A DNA stretch of 64,000 nt from Girardinichthys multiradiatus (taxonomy: Eukaryota; Chordata; Actinopteri; Cyprinodontiformes; Goodeidae): contig NC_061802.1 in the NCBI RefSeq assembly GCF_021462225.1, positions 4,731,859 through 4,795,858 of the forward strand, written 5' to 3'. Under the pieces are notes generated by a model that was not told the origin of the DNA, ran no database searches, and was given only the letters and a program-made list of their open reading frames with translations. This document shows, one piece after another, positions 1 to 11,400 of the stretch. Position 1 is the first letter of the stretch. The number at the start of each line of letters is the position of its first letter. Position numbers and translations under genes: made by a program.

Positions 1-300
1 TTTGGTCTTCATGATGCCATTTTTGTCACTAATGTTCTCTAACAAACCTTCTGAGGTCTTTACACAGCAGCTGCATTAATGCAGAGGTTAGACCTCACAC
101 ATTTGGACTTACTAATTTTCTGACTTCTGAAGGCAGTTGGTTGCTCTGAAATTTACTTAGTTGGAATTATATTATTATAATTGGAATAAAGGCAGCTGAA
201 TAGAAAGGCATGACCACTTTCAGATTATTCTTTACCTTCCACTTCACCAACAAGGTGTTGTTTTATCACATAATCCCAATAAAATGCAATGACTTTTAAA
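1..300. other. No gene seen
   Basis: AT-rich single-copy-looking DNA. I see no exon, repeat or structured RNA in it. Confidence 0.6.
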
Positions 301-541
301 TGGACTGAATTTATATAGCGCCTTTCCAGTCATACAAACCGCTCAAAGCGCTTTACACTAGAGCCACATTCACCCAATCGCACTCACTAACACATTCATA
401 CACCAATACTCAGATCGGTAGACAACTTGAGGTTATGTGCCTTGCCCAGGGGCACATCGACATACAGCAGGAGGAAGCTGGAATCGAACCCACAACCTTC
501 CGATTGCAAGATGACTACTCTTCCTACTGAGCCACAGTTGT
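301..541 (-). repeat. tRNA-derived SINE with LINE-type tail
   Basis: Read on the minus strand, this begins with a tRNA-like head: TGGCTCAGTAGGAAGAG resembles a pol III A box, and GGTTCGATTCC (plus-strand 480-490) is a near-perfect B box. The body leads into a tail with AAAGCGCTTT and then GGCGCTATATAAATTC at about 308-325, the kind of 3' end that fish SINEs share with CR1/L2-type LINEs. Head, body and tail are all present, so the copy looks close to full length. It is not a tRNA gene: there is no acceptor stem pairing and the LINE-like tail follows directly. A 61-residue open frame across it is accidental. Confidence 0.75.
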
Positions 542-2189
542 CTTTTGTCATTGTAATGTGACAAAATTTGAGAACTTTCAAAGTGTATAAGTAATTTTAC
601 AAGACACTGTATGTTTCAGTTAGTTATGGTTTGTAGTTGCTGTTATTTGCTGATGTAGTTATCATCTAAGGTCCTTCATAGTTTAACCCACATCTTAATT
701 TGGTTTCTTGGATGTTTTTACAAGTCAGGTTTCTCATAAATCCAGACCTGTCTGCAGAAAAATAAAAATAAAAATCAGCATTCTGCTATATTGACCAGTT
801 CATTGGGAGTGCTTGTTAAGCAATGGTTTGTTAAAGGCTTAATCTTATATTTGTCTCACCACCAGCATTACTTGTCATGATTACAAGGACCACACAAGAT
901 GCGTTGTTGTGTTTTCACCAACAAAGCCCCGATCATAGCGCTGCCAGTCAGTTCTACCTTATTTATTACCACTTACGATGGCCTGATGCTTAATTATCCG
1001 TGGCACACATAATACGGATGTATCGTTTTCATTGCAATGAACATGTTGCTTTTGTCATTTTAAGCATAAAATAATTAATTGTTTTTGTATTGTACTACAG
1101 TAACAGCAAATACCTATGGCATTTGTAGAAATGCCTCAGCGTTGCATTTTATGTGGATTGCTAGCTAGCTACTTAGCCACAATGACAAAAAGAGGATTTG
1201 GAGAAGTCAAGGTGAGGCTTTTAAAACTAGCACTGCACCAACTTTCGAGCATTGTGGTGGTAAGATCAAACTGAGGGTCTGATTTTACTGCCCATGGCCC
1301 ATGGCATCACACAAAAATGATGAGATGAAGTACTACCTCCAAATTCTTGAAGTTCACCTTAAAACAACAACAATTTGTTTGAGGCTTAGATCCAATTGGG
1401 TCCCAAACACCTAATTCTTGATTTTGAAATTCCTTTAAGCTTTTTTGTATAGTAACATCCCCTCTCCTCCATAAAAAAGAAAAAAGTTCAAATGCATAAA
1501 TAAAACCCTCAAACCAACATGAGATTTATGCCAGTGATGAGTGTATTTAAACTTCTGATCAGCACTATAACCTTAATGGGTGTTTCTAACTTTAGACTCC
1601 AAAACAGATGCCATTGAGAAAAGAAAAAATTGACATTTGTTACTCTGTATGATGAAAATGGCAGTAGTCAATGACTTAAAAACATCGGAAGTGATCATAT
1701 GATTTGATTGACAGGTGGTCTTTGATCCAGCATAACACTGATAGTGATTGCTGTGAAAGCTCAGTATCACAGAGGCTTTGTGTGCTACAAAGCCCTCCAG
1801 TGGCTCTGTGGTCCAACATTGTGAAGCAAAAGCAGGCCCTTCAAATACACTTCCTTATCAGAGATGTTTCCTTTTTTTGGCAACTGGTGATAAAAGAAAG
1901 ACCCCTCTGTTTTGTGAGCGCATTTCAGGGATATGTATGTAAAATATATATTGTCAGTTTGGGTTTGTTTGGTTTTGGTTGCCAGGATGTTTAGTCTGGG
2001 TGTGTTTGATTCGGTTGTCAGGCGATGCTTTTGGACTGATGTGCTGTTAGAGACCATCACCTGGGACATGTGATAGCTTATCAAAGTCTTAGCAGCCCTT
2101 CTGCAGCAATGATACACACACACACATACTATCCACCTACACTTCTATATGAGGGTGAGTGTGCGTTTGTCTATGTGTGAAACTCTTGT
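542..2189. other. No gene seen
   Basis: AT-rich unique DNA with short open frames at 1573-2123 on both strands that overlap one another, lack codon character and match no family I know. A short CA run lies near 2110. I see no splice-flanked exon or mobile element. Confidence 0.55.
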
Positions 2190-2460
2190 CGTCAAGGGAA
2201 CGGCGGTTGGAAGGACAGTTTGACGTTCCGCTTGGCATCATGGGATGGGGCTGTCACCTGACGATGCTGCCACCACGGAGATAACCTTCAGGGTGACAGC
2301 CAAGACAAAGACACACATACACACACTCAAAAGAATGTATACAGGCAAACACACACATACATATGAAAGCATGCCTGACTGCTCAAACACACACAGCAGA
2401 CTTCATCTGCGGAGCTAAACACAGTGGGATTGATCCTAATTAGAGCTAATCAATATGTTG
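2190..2460. other. Candidate conserved non-coding block
   Basis: Mixed-composition, non-repetitive DNA (about 2190-2300 and 2400-2460) split by short CA-rich runs. It contains CACCTG and a CCTAATTAGAGC core of homeodomain type. The contrast with the AT-rich flanks is visible in the sequence; conservation or enhancer function is inference only. Confidence 0.22.
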
Positions 2461-3540
2461 ATTGATAGTTTCCCCCCTAAAGAATTCATCTGACCTCCAG
2501 CAAAACAGAAATGAGAACTGATTTCCAATTGTTTACAAAAGTAAACATAAGAAGCAAAATGAGAATATGTTCATCCGTCAAAAAGCCCAGCAAGAAATTA
2601 TTAATATTTTATTCTCTTTTAGGTGGAGATAACTTTATTTAACAAAAGCAAACTTAATAAATGGAATATGAAAATGTTTTTCAAAGATCTCTGACAGATG
2701 TTATGTTTGTGGTAACACACATCTTATAGGCTTTAGTTTTCATTAATCTTCTTATGGTTGTAAATAAGTTTTATCCTTGAGGTTATCCAGTTTTTTCAAG
2801 TTGCAATTTAGCAATTTAAATTTTCAGGACTCAGGGGTAAAGTTAGAGGAAGGAGCATTTTTTTTTATTAACAAACCAAGAATAATAACCGTGGCAAAAG
2901 TCTAAGGTTACATCCTTACATTTTATTATATGTGAGACTTTTCTTTATAAAATGTAACCTTTTAAATGTGTGGTAGTAACAGATTTTATGCTTGGAAAAT
3001 AGTAAGAAAGCAGCATTAATTGTATGATGACTTTTAAATAATTATTTTATGCCACATATCAGGAGGAGTAAGCTTTGGTCCCTTAGGAATCTCAGTTCAA
3101 TTTTAATTAAAAAGTGTATTCAAAATTGAAGAGGGCTTATGTAGTTGTGGGTAGATTGAAAACAAAAGTTGCAAAATGTCTGTTCAGAAACAAGAAAGGA
3201 AAGGAAAGGTTGAAGGAAGCATATTTTATTTTATCGCGTTGTCATGTTTAAGCACATTTAAATAAACACTGAATTGTATATTCTTAATATTTTCTCAATT
3301 ATACTGTATGTTTTTTGTTGTACTTGATGTGAATTATAATATCTTACCTCTGTATAGCAGGAGGTTTTTTTGTTATATAGTTTGAGATCATTGTTTGTTT
3401 ATGTTTGTTTATTTTGTGCTTGTTAAAAAAAGAAATGATCAGTTTTAGTATCAAAAAGAACAGAAGTCACAATAAAGACATAAAGTAATAGAAAACCTAA
3501 ATCTTTCAAAGCCAATACCCCTTTGACATCTAAAAGTTAA
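2461..3540. other. No gene seen
   Basis: Strongly AT-rich DNA with short homopolymer runs. No exon, repeat family or RNA gene recognised. Confidence 0.6.
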
Positions 3541-3995
3541 AATTTTAAGTCAAGTCAAGTTTATTTATATAGCGTTTTCAGCAACAAGGCACTCAAGGCG
3601 CTGTGAATACAGAAAAGCATTACTATGATACAGAAAATCAAACAACAGAGGTAATTTAAAAAATAAAAATTAAATAAAGAGAATAGAATGATGGATAAGA
3701 AAATGAAAGGAAAATTGGACTGAAAACTTTACTAATAATGTTTAGATAACACATTCAAAGGCCACTCAACAAATACGTTTTTAATCTTGACTTAAAGCAA
3801 CTTAGGGTTTCGGTCCTTTTACAGTTTTCCAGGAGTTCCAGATTAGTGGAGCATAAGAACTAAAAGCTGCTTCTTCATGTTTGGTTCTGGTTCTGGGTGT
3901 GAAACCATCACTATAATTACTGTGCCTTTTAACAACTTTGGAAAACTCAGAAGATAATGCCATGGCTTTGTAAGCTTCTGATAAGTTAGTTCACA
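3541..3995 (-). repeat. LINE-type 3' end, degraded
   Basis: The left end reads GTTTATTTATATAGCG followed by AAGGCACTCAAGGCGCTG. In reverse complement this is the common fish LINE/SINE 3' terminus with its TATATAAATAAA end. The adjoining sequence up to about 3995 looks like the degraded body of the same insertion (GGTTCTGGTTCTGGGTGTGAAACC is typical of such 3' regions), but that boundary is uncertain. Just beyond, at about 4190-4250, GACAATAAAGACTCTTAAATCC resembles another retrotransposon tail, on the plus strand. Confidence 0.5.
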
Positions 3996-4254
3996 ACACT
4001 AGATGTGTTTTGGCAACTACTCAAACACACGGCTTCAACCTGTAAAATCATAGAAAAATAAATAAATACATAAATAAAAGAAAGAGAACTTCATCTGCTC
4101 AAAAAATATTAGGAAGTATGAACGTTCAGCCATCTGGCTGTTCAAGAAATAGACTGGTTCTGTGTCCTAAAGATGAACGCGTTTTGTTGTGAAATGTGTG
4201 AAAACAAATTGCATTATGTTGACATAATGACAATAAAGACTCTTAAATCCTGAA

Positions 4255-4545
4255 TGTCTTGTACCAACACGTGCTGAAAGGAAACTCAGCAAGGAAGCAG
4301 ACACAACTCCAACACCATGTTAAAAAGCCAGATGAAACATTGAAAATGCACTTCAGAGATAAACACCATACATTTGGAGACATGTCCTGTGCTCTGATGA
4401 AACTAAGTGGTTGGTAATGCCCATTGCCCCATTTGAAGTAAAAAGGGGGAAGCTTGCAAGTATCCAAACACAATCCCAACTGTGAAGTGCAGGGATGACA
4501 GCATCAGGATCTGGGTTTATTGCTGCCGGAGGGAGTGGTGCACTG
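4255..4545 (+). mobile_element. Tc1-like transposon relic (transposase middle part)
   Basis: This is a badly eroded slice of a Tc1 transposase gene from the Sleeping Beauty-like fish group. Recognisable words in order are a TCTGATGAAACTAAG stretch at about 4395-4409 (SDETK, around the first catalytic Asp), a GGGGGAAGCTTGCAAG stretch, CCCAACTGTGAAG, and TTTATTGCTGCCGGAGGGAGTGG followed by TGCACT. These match the order [23 protein letters not shown] of that family. Frameshifts and substitutions leave no open frame. Both termini are missing, so this is an old internal fragment. Confidence 0.7.
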
Positions 4546-4866
4546 AATGGATATATATATGTGTATGTATATTAGGCTTGCAGAAAATCAGAAAATATAC
4601 AACATTGTTATCAATTACAATTAAGTAAACATGTTTTAACATGCATGCAAGAGATGCCTATTCAACACACAGAGCTGGTAATTCCCTGTTGACTGCATAT
4701 GCATAAAAGCAATGTATTCACGTATTCATGGTGCAACTGACAGATTTGTTCTATATTCTTTCATCTGTTGCTCGTACGCCCACATTTGTAATGCCGCCAT
4801 GGGCAACTGCCCATTTGTTCTATAACTAAAAATGCCACTGTTTGAGACTTCAAAATTTCACAAACG
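4546..4866. other. No gene seen
   Basis: AT-rich DNA starting with a short ATATATATGTGTATGTAT run. Nothing else recognised. Confidence 0.6.
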
Positions 4867-5006
4867 TTCAATTAAATTCAGTTTATTTATATAGCGCCAA
4901 TTCACAACACATGTCGTTTCAAGGCACTTCACAAAAGTCAGGTACATACATTCCAATTAACCCTAATTATTGAACAGTGCAGTCAGATTCAGTTATTTAT
5001 TCAAAT
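4867..5006 (-). repeat. LINE-type 3' tail, family A
   Basis: Reverse complement of the segment at about 22079-22219: both share AATAACTGAATCTGACTGCACTG, then CCTGAC, AAGTGCCTTGA, and TGAATTGGCGCTATATAAATAAAC. This is a widespread percomorph retrotransposon end (CR1/L2-like tail). The copy is 5'-truncated, as expected for target-primed reverse transcription. Confidence 0.75.
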
Positions 5007-5916
5007 GTAGTCCTTTCCTGCTGTATTAACAAAAATGCTATATAGGTTTAAAGAAAATAGATACTGATTAATACAAATATTTGCATTGGATGACTAAAAA
5101 AAATGCAATGTGAAACTCTTTATAAAGATTAAACAAGTTTTTGTTAACTCTGCACAGTAAATCTTAACTTTTAAAGCTGTTAGAATTTATATTTCCAACC
5201 CAAACCCAGTCAGCCACAGTGTATTGTCCTGGGGGCGAACAACAGTCTCCCCATGGGATAAGGAAGCCTTGTTGTTATCCTGCAGAGCTACACTGTTATG
5301 TAGATGTAAACTAACGACCAATTCCACTGTTCAGCATCTTGCCTTTGTTTTAAGTCCCAGCCTTTTCTATGCACATGTATGTCTGTGATTCAGTCAGTTT
5401 GCATGATGCACGTGGCTTCTATGTCTAAGTAGGTAAATATCCCCTCCCAGCATTTCCTGTCTTATGAAGCTCCGTTGACATTAGCTGCAGCTGTAGCACC
5501 TGCTGTCAATACTACAGTCCAACTCACTTGTCCAGAAACAATGCCTTTAGCCTGGAGATGAGGATTAGTGCTAGTAATGTGTGTTAAGAGCATTAGCTTG
5601 GGCCTGGGTGTGTAAAAGATTGTTAGAAAGTAGAAGACAATAACCAGGAACTGGCAATGATTAACTGAAGCTAATGCCTAAAACGTATTAAAGAAAACCC
5701 ACGTTCAAGATGTGAAGGTTTTCATTGTAACTAATATACATTAAGCAATTGCTATGTGATGTGTGCATGTGACAGTCTGAGCCTGTAAAACAGCAGAGGA
5801 AAGTGGACCATCACACTTAACATCCCGGAAACAGAAGTCATTACCGGCTGAGATAGAACAACACAAAGCGGTGCATCATTTTGAGGTGAGAGGAAAATGA
5901 GACATGGTTTTCAAAT
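5007..5916. other. No gene seen
   Basis: AT-rich to about 5180, then mixed-composition unique DNA at 5190-5640 with no open frame of note. I recognise no repeat family. The 5190-5640 part could hold a regulatory element, but nothing specific supports that. Confidence 0.5.
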
Positions 5917-6130
5917 AAAAAAAAATACAAATCTGAAAATATCCAGTGCATCCAAATGATTTCAGAAGTCACCTAATTAGTAAATAGAGTCCATATGTGT
6001 GTAATTTAATCTCAGAATAAATCTAGCTGTTCTGTGAAGGCCCTTAGACGTTTGTCAGAAAACATTAGTGAACAAACAGCATCATTAGGGACAAGAGGCA
6101 AAGCAGACAGGTCAATAATAAAGCTATAGA
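5917..6130 (+). mobile_element. Tc1-like transposon relic (5' region)
   Basis: The segment around 6000-6095 (GTGTAATTTAATCTCAG, then ATCTAGCTGTTCTGTGAAGG, then AACATTAGTGAACAAACAGCATCAT) matches the 5' leader of one fish Tc1-like family. The same words recur, differently mutated, at 61086-61165, so the window holds two copies of this family. Only the leader and the first codons survive here; there is no transposase body downstream. Confidence 0.65.
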
Positions 6131-6913
6131 ATGGTAAGATCTAGTAGGATAGTCTTTGAACCTAAGAAAGTAATTTACCCTTGTTGTAATACTTTGATCT
6201 TCTCCTTTGTTTTAAAACCTAAAAAGAGAATAAAAATGAATTCACAATAAAATAAACACAGTTTTATCTAACATGAATTAATTTTTTGTTTGTCATCCCA
6301 CAGTATCTCAAGAGATCAAGATCCAGTTCTGCTTCAGCTAAATTTTTTTTTTACAGATCTCACATTATATTCAAACACCCACTGAAACATGTTGAAATGT
6401 ATGGTGGATTCTGTGATGATGAGCTGGATAGTGACACATCTGGCTCTATAAACAGCGAGTCCAGACCATGTTGGCAGTTGTTTTGAATGTATCTTCCAGT
6501 GCCTTAGAGTCGATGATGCAAAATTATTTTGTGACCTCTTTAAATCCCTTTAGACTCATAAATTGCTAGTCTTCTTTCTGAAGGCCTGTGACAGCTCTTT
6601 GGAAATTGCCATGTTGCTCACTCTCACTTCAACAACATCATCTTCTACTCATGTTCACCTGATGTGATACACCTGTGTGTGATTTTAGCAATTTTATGTA
6701 AGACTACATGTGGGGGTTTCCTGATTTATTCTTCACTGATAATGCTTTTTTTTTTTTTCTGCTTTAATTGCTAATTATATGTCACTTGGAATTCCATTCC
6801 CAGTATTTTGACATTGAAATTAAATATCCAATAAATATATAAATGCTTTTATTTAGTTATTTTTGTTCTTCAATAATAAATCAGCTTACCCTGTGGACAT
6901 ATTTCCTCTACAG
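6131..6913. other. No gene seen
   Basis: AT-rich flanks around a mixed-composition stretch at about 6290-6720. That stretch has an old-repeat look (short open frame 6286-6486), but I cannot assign it to a family. A poly-T run lies at about 6747-6760. Confidence 0.5.
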
Positions 6914-7110
6914 GAGGGCCGATGTCCTGCAACTTTCAGATGTGTCCTTGGCCCAACACACCTGAATCAAAAGGCTGAATTATCGCTTTGGTATGCAGTC
7001 AAAATCTGCACAGACGTGCTAATGAGCCATACATTTGAATTATGTGCGTTGGACCAAGGGCACATCTAAAAGTCGCAGGACACTGGGCCTGGAGTTGCCC
7101 ACCCCTGCTC
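6914..7110. repeat. Small inverted-repeat element (MITE, hAT-like)
   Basis: The two ends are inverted copies: GATGTCCTGCAACTTTCAG then ATGTGTCCTTGGCCCAA on the left (6921-6957), and GGACCAAGGGCACATC then TAAAAGTCGCAGGACACTGG on the right (7051-7086). The right outer part GGAGTTGCCCACCCCTG is typical of a very common fish non-autonomous DNA element. It has no coding capacity; movement would need a transposase from elsewhere. Exact outer ends and a target duplication are not clear, so this copy is eroded. Confidence 0.65.
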
Positions 7111-8106
7111 TACAGTGTATCAACAGGCAGATGCAGCATCCTGAATCAACCTTAGAGTGCAAACTGTAATAAAAATGTCATGCAGGTAGCCATATAGGTT
7201 GCTTCTGAAAGGAAGTGTGACACAGAGGACATAATAATAAATGGGACTGTAAACAGCAAGCTGACTAATTTTGAGGTTATTCTCTCATTTAGTAAGCTAC
7301 TAAATGCACATCAGAGATCTTATCTTGTTGTCTTAATAAAGATAGACCTTTAACATCTGCTACATCATTTTACATTTAATCCATAGGCAGAATTATGACA
7401 GAACAAGGCCTGATAGTTTTTAAAGAAAAAAGCCTATATTATTAACAAAAAAAATATTTTTTAGGTTTGTCTTGGTGTTTATGGACAAATATACATTTGT
7501 GTAAGAAGGAGGGTAGGGGAATGTTTGTAATTGACATCACATAAATGTGCATTAAGTAGCATTCATTCTTAAAAAGGTTTATCTCGTATTGAAGTTTGTT
7601 TGAGGATCTGAAACATTTGGATGTGTCAGAAATTCTCTCAGGAGGCCAAATATATTATCACAGCACTTTATATTCTTATAGTTTATAGTCAGTCATTGTA
7701 ATTTTGACTTACATGATTAAAGTTTGACTTTTGTAGAAATATCTGCTGTAGTTTTTAGTTAGATCTTGTGTTTATACATTTAATATAGGCTAAACGTTGA
7801 CAGAGAAAATTCTTGCATCTTGGAGTTTTGAAAACACAGACTTTTGAAACTGAAACTATTACAACTGGCAGACCTAGATGCTACGATTTCTCCGTTGATG
7901 CCAGCGGCAGACCAGGTAATGATGGCTATTTTAGTTTTTTCACTGGCAGCCTCACACTGAGACAGATTATCCCCTCTGCTCTGTTCCTGTCCTCCTGTGC
8001 TGCCTCATTTGGTAGAAAGGCCAACAGGAAGTGGTCAGAATACTGTCCTGTTGGCTATCAGCAAAATGCCACTCAGTTACCCTGAGGATCCTCAAATGTG
8101 GATGAA
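7111..8106. other. No gene seen
   Basis: AT-rich to about 7800, then a mixed-composition block at about 7810-8085 with a 90-codon open frame of no recognised family. A donor-like CAG|GTAATG at about 7915 has no convincing acceptor partner. I call no exon here. Confidence 0.5.
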
Positions 8107-8144
8107 CAAACACACACACAAACACACACACACACACACACACA
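8107..8144. repeat. (CA)n microsatellite
   Basis: Dinucleotide CA array with one A insertion, directly abutting the telomere-like repeat that starts at 8145. Confidence 0.95.
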
Positions 8145-8443
8145 CTCTTGTTTTGCTATATGTAGTGAGGACCATGTGTTGACTCCCATTGACTTCCATT
8201 GATTTTCAGTCATTTTCAACCCTTTCTATGCCCTAACCCTGACAATAACCCTAAACCTAACCATTACCAGTGCATGCTTAACCCTAACCTTAACCTAATC
8301 TCAATTCACACCATAGTCCTAAACCTAACTGTTAGCAAAATAGGTCCTGAGGACCAGCAAAATGTCCTCACTTCGGTACAAACGGTCCTCAATTTGATGG
8401 TGAAATCGGGAAAATGGTTCTCACTGTGATGCCAAGACAGGAA
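8145..8443 (+). repeat. Telomere-like 299-bp dispersed repeat, copy 1
   Basis: Bounded on both sides by CA runs. It starts with CTCTTGTTTTGCTATATG, holds a run of variant telomeric words (CCCTAACCCTGAC, AACCCTAAACCTAACC, AACCCTAACCTTAACC) and ends with GCCAAGACAGGAA. An inverted copy of exactly the same length lies at 40804-41102 and differs at only 7 positions, so both arrived or were homogenised recently. A 76-codon frame is open in both copies, but this follows from their similarity and low stop density and is no evidence of a gene. I cannot name the family; it has no terminal inverted repeats and no transposase. Confidence 0.8.
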
Positions 8444-9149
8444 CACACACACACAGATTTATATAAACACACCTACATGGAGTTGTGTGTTTAGCAACAG
8501 AGAGGGAGAGGGGGGGAAAATGGTGATGAAGAGGAACAAACACAGAAGGCAGCAAATAGCAGCGAAAGAATATGTTTAAAAGGAGAAATTACAAAGGGAT
8601 CATGAGAAAGTACAGGAATATCTCAGTTTGTTAAAAATGTTCAAAATGTGTGTCTGAAATCTTAAAATAATTAAGCCTCAGAGTAAAGAACAACAGAAGA
8701 CTAAAAACTTAGGACAACTCATTGCCTCAGTAGAGGAGGGGAACATCCCCTACAAAGGATCACACAGTGAGCCTCTGTAATTGAAAAAGGTTGTCATAGA
8801 AACTCCTGGCAGGAAAGAAGCATGTGAAAGTGTCTGTTGACACAACAAACAAAACAAAAAATGAAAGTGAAACTGATATCTTGATTTAAAGTCATGTGAA
8901 TCTTCTCATATCTGTATCTGAAATTCATCGCTGCCCAATTAGACAGCGGGCAAATATGAATTTACATATTTATTTATGTAGCTTGTGCTAATTCTTCTTC
9001 ATTTGAACAGGCAATCTAAGTAAACATGTCACACTAATAACAGAACTCTGAGGTATGTAGAGATGAAGGGGAGAAAGGTGAACAAGAATTTCTGTAGTTG
9101 GTGCTGAGGTGCAAAACGTCTCAGTGTGTGGAAAAAGACACTAGACTAA
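8444..9149. other. No gene seen
   Basis: Starts with the short CA run that closes the previous repeat, then purine-rich DNA (about 8500-8600) and AT-rich unique DNA. A stretch at 8600-8800 reads faintly like a decayed transposon, but I cannot assign it. Confidence 0.5.
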
Positions 9150-9400
9150 TCACTCTCATTGTGGCCTATTTCCATGGTAACTGCCGGCCGAGCCGTAGCG
9201 GTAATTTAGCCTTGCTAGCTAACGACACAGAGCGAGTCATTATCTTAGCGCCAGGCTATGCCCCCCCACCCCCGCCTCCCTATTTAACGATTTACGCTAT
9301 GAATGAACAATTAAAGACCAGATTGTTGGCCCAAGAATGGGAGAGACAAGATAAAGACAGGAGGGAAGAGGTCCAGTATGTGGTCATTTAATCGTTGTCC
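9150..9400. other. Candidate conserved non-coding block
   Basis: A GC-richer island in AT-rich surroundings, with GCTAGCTAACGACACAG, a C-tract at about 9260-9280 and a following AATTAAAGACCAG. A 97-codon frame spans it (9098-9391) and ends in a charged stretch, but it has no splice context and no family match, so I do not call it coding. Regulatory function is only an inference from composition. Confidence 0.25.
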
Positions 9401-10189
9401 ATCCATCCAGAGAGATATTGCTTTATTAAAGATCAGCTGTGATTTTGTTTTTCATTTAACGACAGATTATAAACATGTACATCTTTAAAGACAAAGTACA
9501 ATAAATATTCAAAGAAATTACTGATAGAGATCAGTCATTTCCACCTATTCAATACAATTTATGAACATCAGGAAATAGCCCAGTGATAGGCTGCATGGTT
9601 CATATTGCAGAATTAGAAGTGGTTAAGTTTGTTGCACATATCTCAGTAACACATTAGCAGGTTAATCTTTTTATAACGTTGCCTTAAATTCTGAAAGTGC
9701 TTACAAACCTGTGGAAGTGAAAGGAAATTGGTGAAGGTATGTTATTCCTAAGAACGTCACACATTTTTAGACCAAAAATAAATAAAATCATGTATGTCCA
9801 TTTTTTACTTGTGGATGCAACTGTGACCATTTCCTACAACCAAGGATTTACTCAAAAGCTTAGCACCATCCTGTCTGCATAGAACTGTCACTGACAATCA
9901 GCTAAAGTAATCCAAGAACCTAAGACTTAAGTTTTTATGTAGGATTAATTTCTAAGTTCCTTCACCTGTGTGTATGGTTATGCCCTGAAGCAGAAATCAA
10001 ATGACAGTGAAGAAAATGGACAAGAAGAATGATTATACAAAGTTGCACAAAATAAAGACATTTTTATTTTAATAACTGAGTAAAATAACCCATTTTTTGA
10101 CTCTCCAGCATGATACCACAATTGAATGCCACTTGTACAATAAGTCCAGTTGTGAAATGTCCTTGTTAGCTGATATTTCATAGTCTGTT
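9401..10189. other. No gene seen
   Basis: AT-rich unique DNA; only chance open frames. Confidence 0.6.
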
Positions 10190-11036
10190 AGTGGTAGCAA
10201 AACAAACTGGAAGTGAGTGGGAATAAGAGCAACTCACAGAGCGCGGTCAGTGGACATTAAAGTGCAGAGATCGTCAACTTTCTGCAGTCGATAGACCTCC
10301 AGTCTTCATGTGGCTTTCAGACGAGCTCAAGAACATTGTGAGAGAGAACTTCATAGAATGGATTTTCATAGCCGATCAGCTGAATCCAAGCCTTACGTCA
10401 CTAAATGTAATACAGGGTGTAAAGCACACATCCACTGGACTTGTGATGATCTGGGTTTGTTAGTTGCCAGTAGAATGACACTTTCCTGACTGCATTATTT
10501 CAAGTATAAAGTTTGGTGTAGAGGGGATTATGGTGGGGCCCCGTATTTAAGTAGGTGTTCCAGACCCCTGAGTTACAGTGAAAGAAATTCTTAATGCTTC
10601 AGCATACCAAGACATTTTGGACAGTTTCATGCTCATAACTTTGTGGGAACAGTTGGAACAGTTTCAGGATTGCCTTTTCTTGTTCCAAAATGACTGCATG
10701 TCAGTGACCAAAGCAATGTCTATAAAGACATGAATGAGTTGGTTTGGAATGAAATAACTTATTTGGCTTGAGCAGAGTCCTGACCTCAACCTGATAGGGC
10801 TCCTTTTGTGATTAATTAGAGTGGAGTCTGCAGGCCAGGCCTTCTCATCCAACATCAGCGTCTGACCTCACATTGTGCTTCAGGAGAAATGTTCAACAAA
10901 AACCATAAACACACTCCAAAAACTTGAGCAAAGACAGGCCAGAAGAGTTAAAGCTGTTATATCTATGGGCAGACATCATATGCATTAAGAATGGCTCAAG
11001 TTCATATGTGTTTGAACGCAGACAAAGTGCTTTTTA
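10190..11036 (+). mobile_element. Tc1-like transposon relic, most of the gene
   Basis: A long collinear relic of a Tc1 family transposase. Landmarks in order: AACTCACAGAGCGCGGTCAG (about 10230), CTTCATGTGGCTTTCAG (10304), GTGTAAAGCACACATCCACTGG (10420), GTCTGGGTTTGTTAGTTGCC-like (10450), AATGCTTCAGCATACCAAGA (10592), TTCCAAAATGACTGCATG (10683, the second catalytic Asp region), AGAGTCCTGACCTCAACCTGATAG (10775, the SPDLNPIE motif with Glu region lost), and GGCCTTCTCATCCAACATCAG (10840). Deletions remove the segment carrying the first catalytic Asp. Frameshifts abound. No clean terminal repeats are seen. Confidence 0.85.
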
Positions 11037-11338
11037 ATAATTAAAATTTAATAACTCAGCAATTCAATATCAGTCAAGACAAGTGTGATATTTTAACTTG
11101 AAAAATCTATAAAAACATAAAACCTAAGCATTAAGGATTAGTTTTAAGGCTCAAATGGATGTCCTGCTTATATGGATATCATTTTACAAAACACTCGCAT
11201 AAAGGAAGTGCAAATTACCTATTTTGTCACTTCCTTTATAGGACTTGAGATGAAGAAGAAGAGCAAGGCTCTCGATGCACACTTCACCCAGAATATTCTT
11301 TCAATTTACAGTTCACACTTCTCTCTTTCTCTCTTCAA
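11037..11338. other. No gene seen
   Basis: AT-rich unique DNA leading into a CT-rich run before the CA array. Confidence 0.6.
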
Positions 11339-11400
11339 ACTCACACACACACACACACACACGCACACACACATGCACACACACACACACACACACACAC
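11339..11400. repeat. (CA)n microsatellite
   Basis: About 60 bp of CA repeat interrupted by single G and T substitutions (CACACGCAC, CACATGCAC). Confidence 0.95.

Noticed and set aside
480..490. tRNA gene suggested by GGTTCGATTCC
   Set aside because: B-box-like words at 480, about 13500, 32115 and 47945 are followed by SINE bodies and LINE-type tails, and no cloverleaf can be completed.
396..581. 61-codon frame on the minus strand
   Set aside because: Lies inside the SINE at 301-541.
7875..7920. Possible exon with donor CAG|GTAATG
   Set aside because: No pyrimidine tract or convincing acceptor upstream and no recognisable peptide.
8199..8429. 76-codon frame conserved in two inverted copies (also 40818-41048)
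   Set aside because: Looks like a conserved gene pair, but the two 299-bp repeats are nearly identical throughout, so both frames are open for the same reason. Composition is dominated by telomere-like words and there is no family match.
8600..8840. Tc1 terminal repeat suggested by ACAGGAATATCTCAGTTTG
   Set aside because: Only a short word resembles known ends; no second landmark follows in order.
9098..9391. 97-codon frame with PPPPPP and a charged C-terminus
   Set aside because: It crosses a CpG-bearing non-repetitive block, but has no splice signals or similarity I know. Kept only as a candidate conserved non-coding block.
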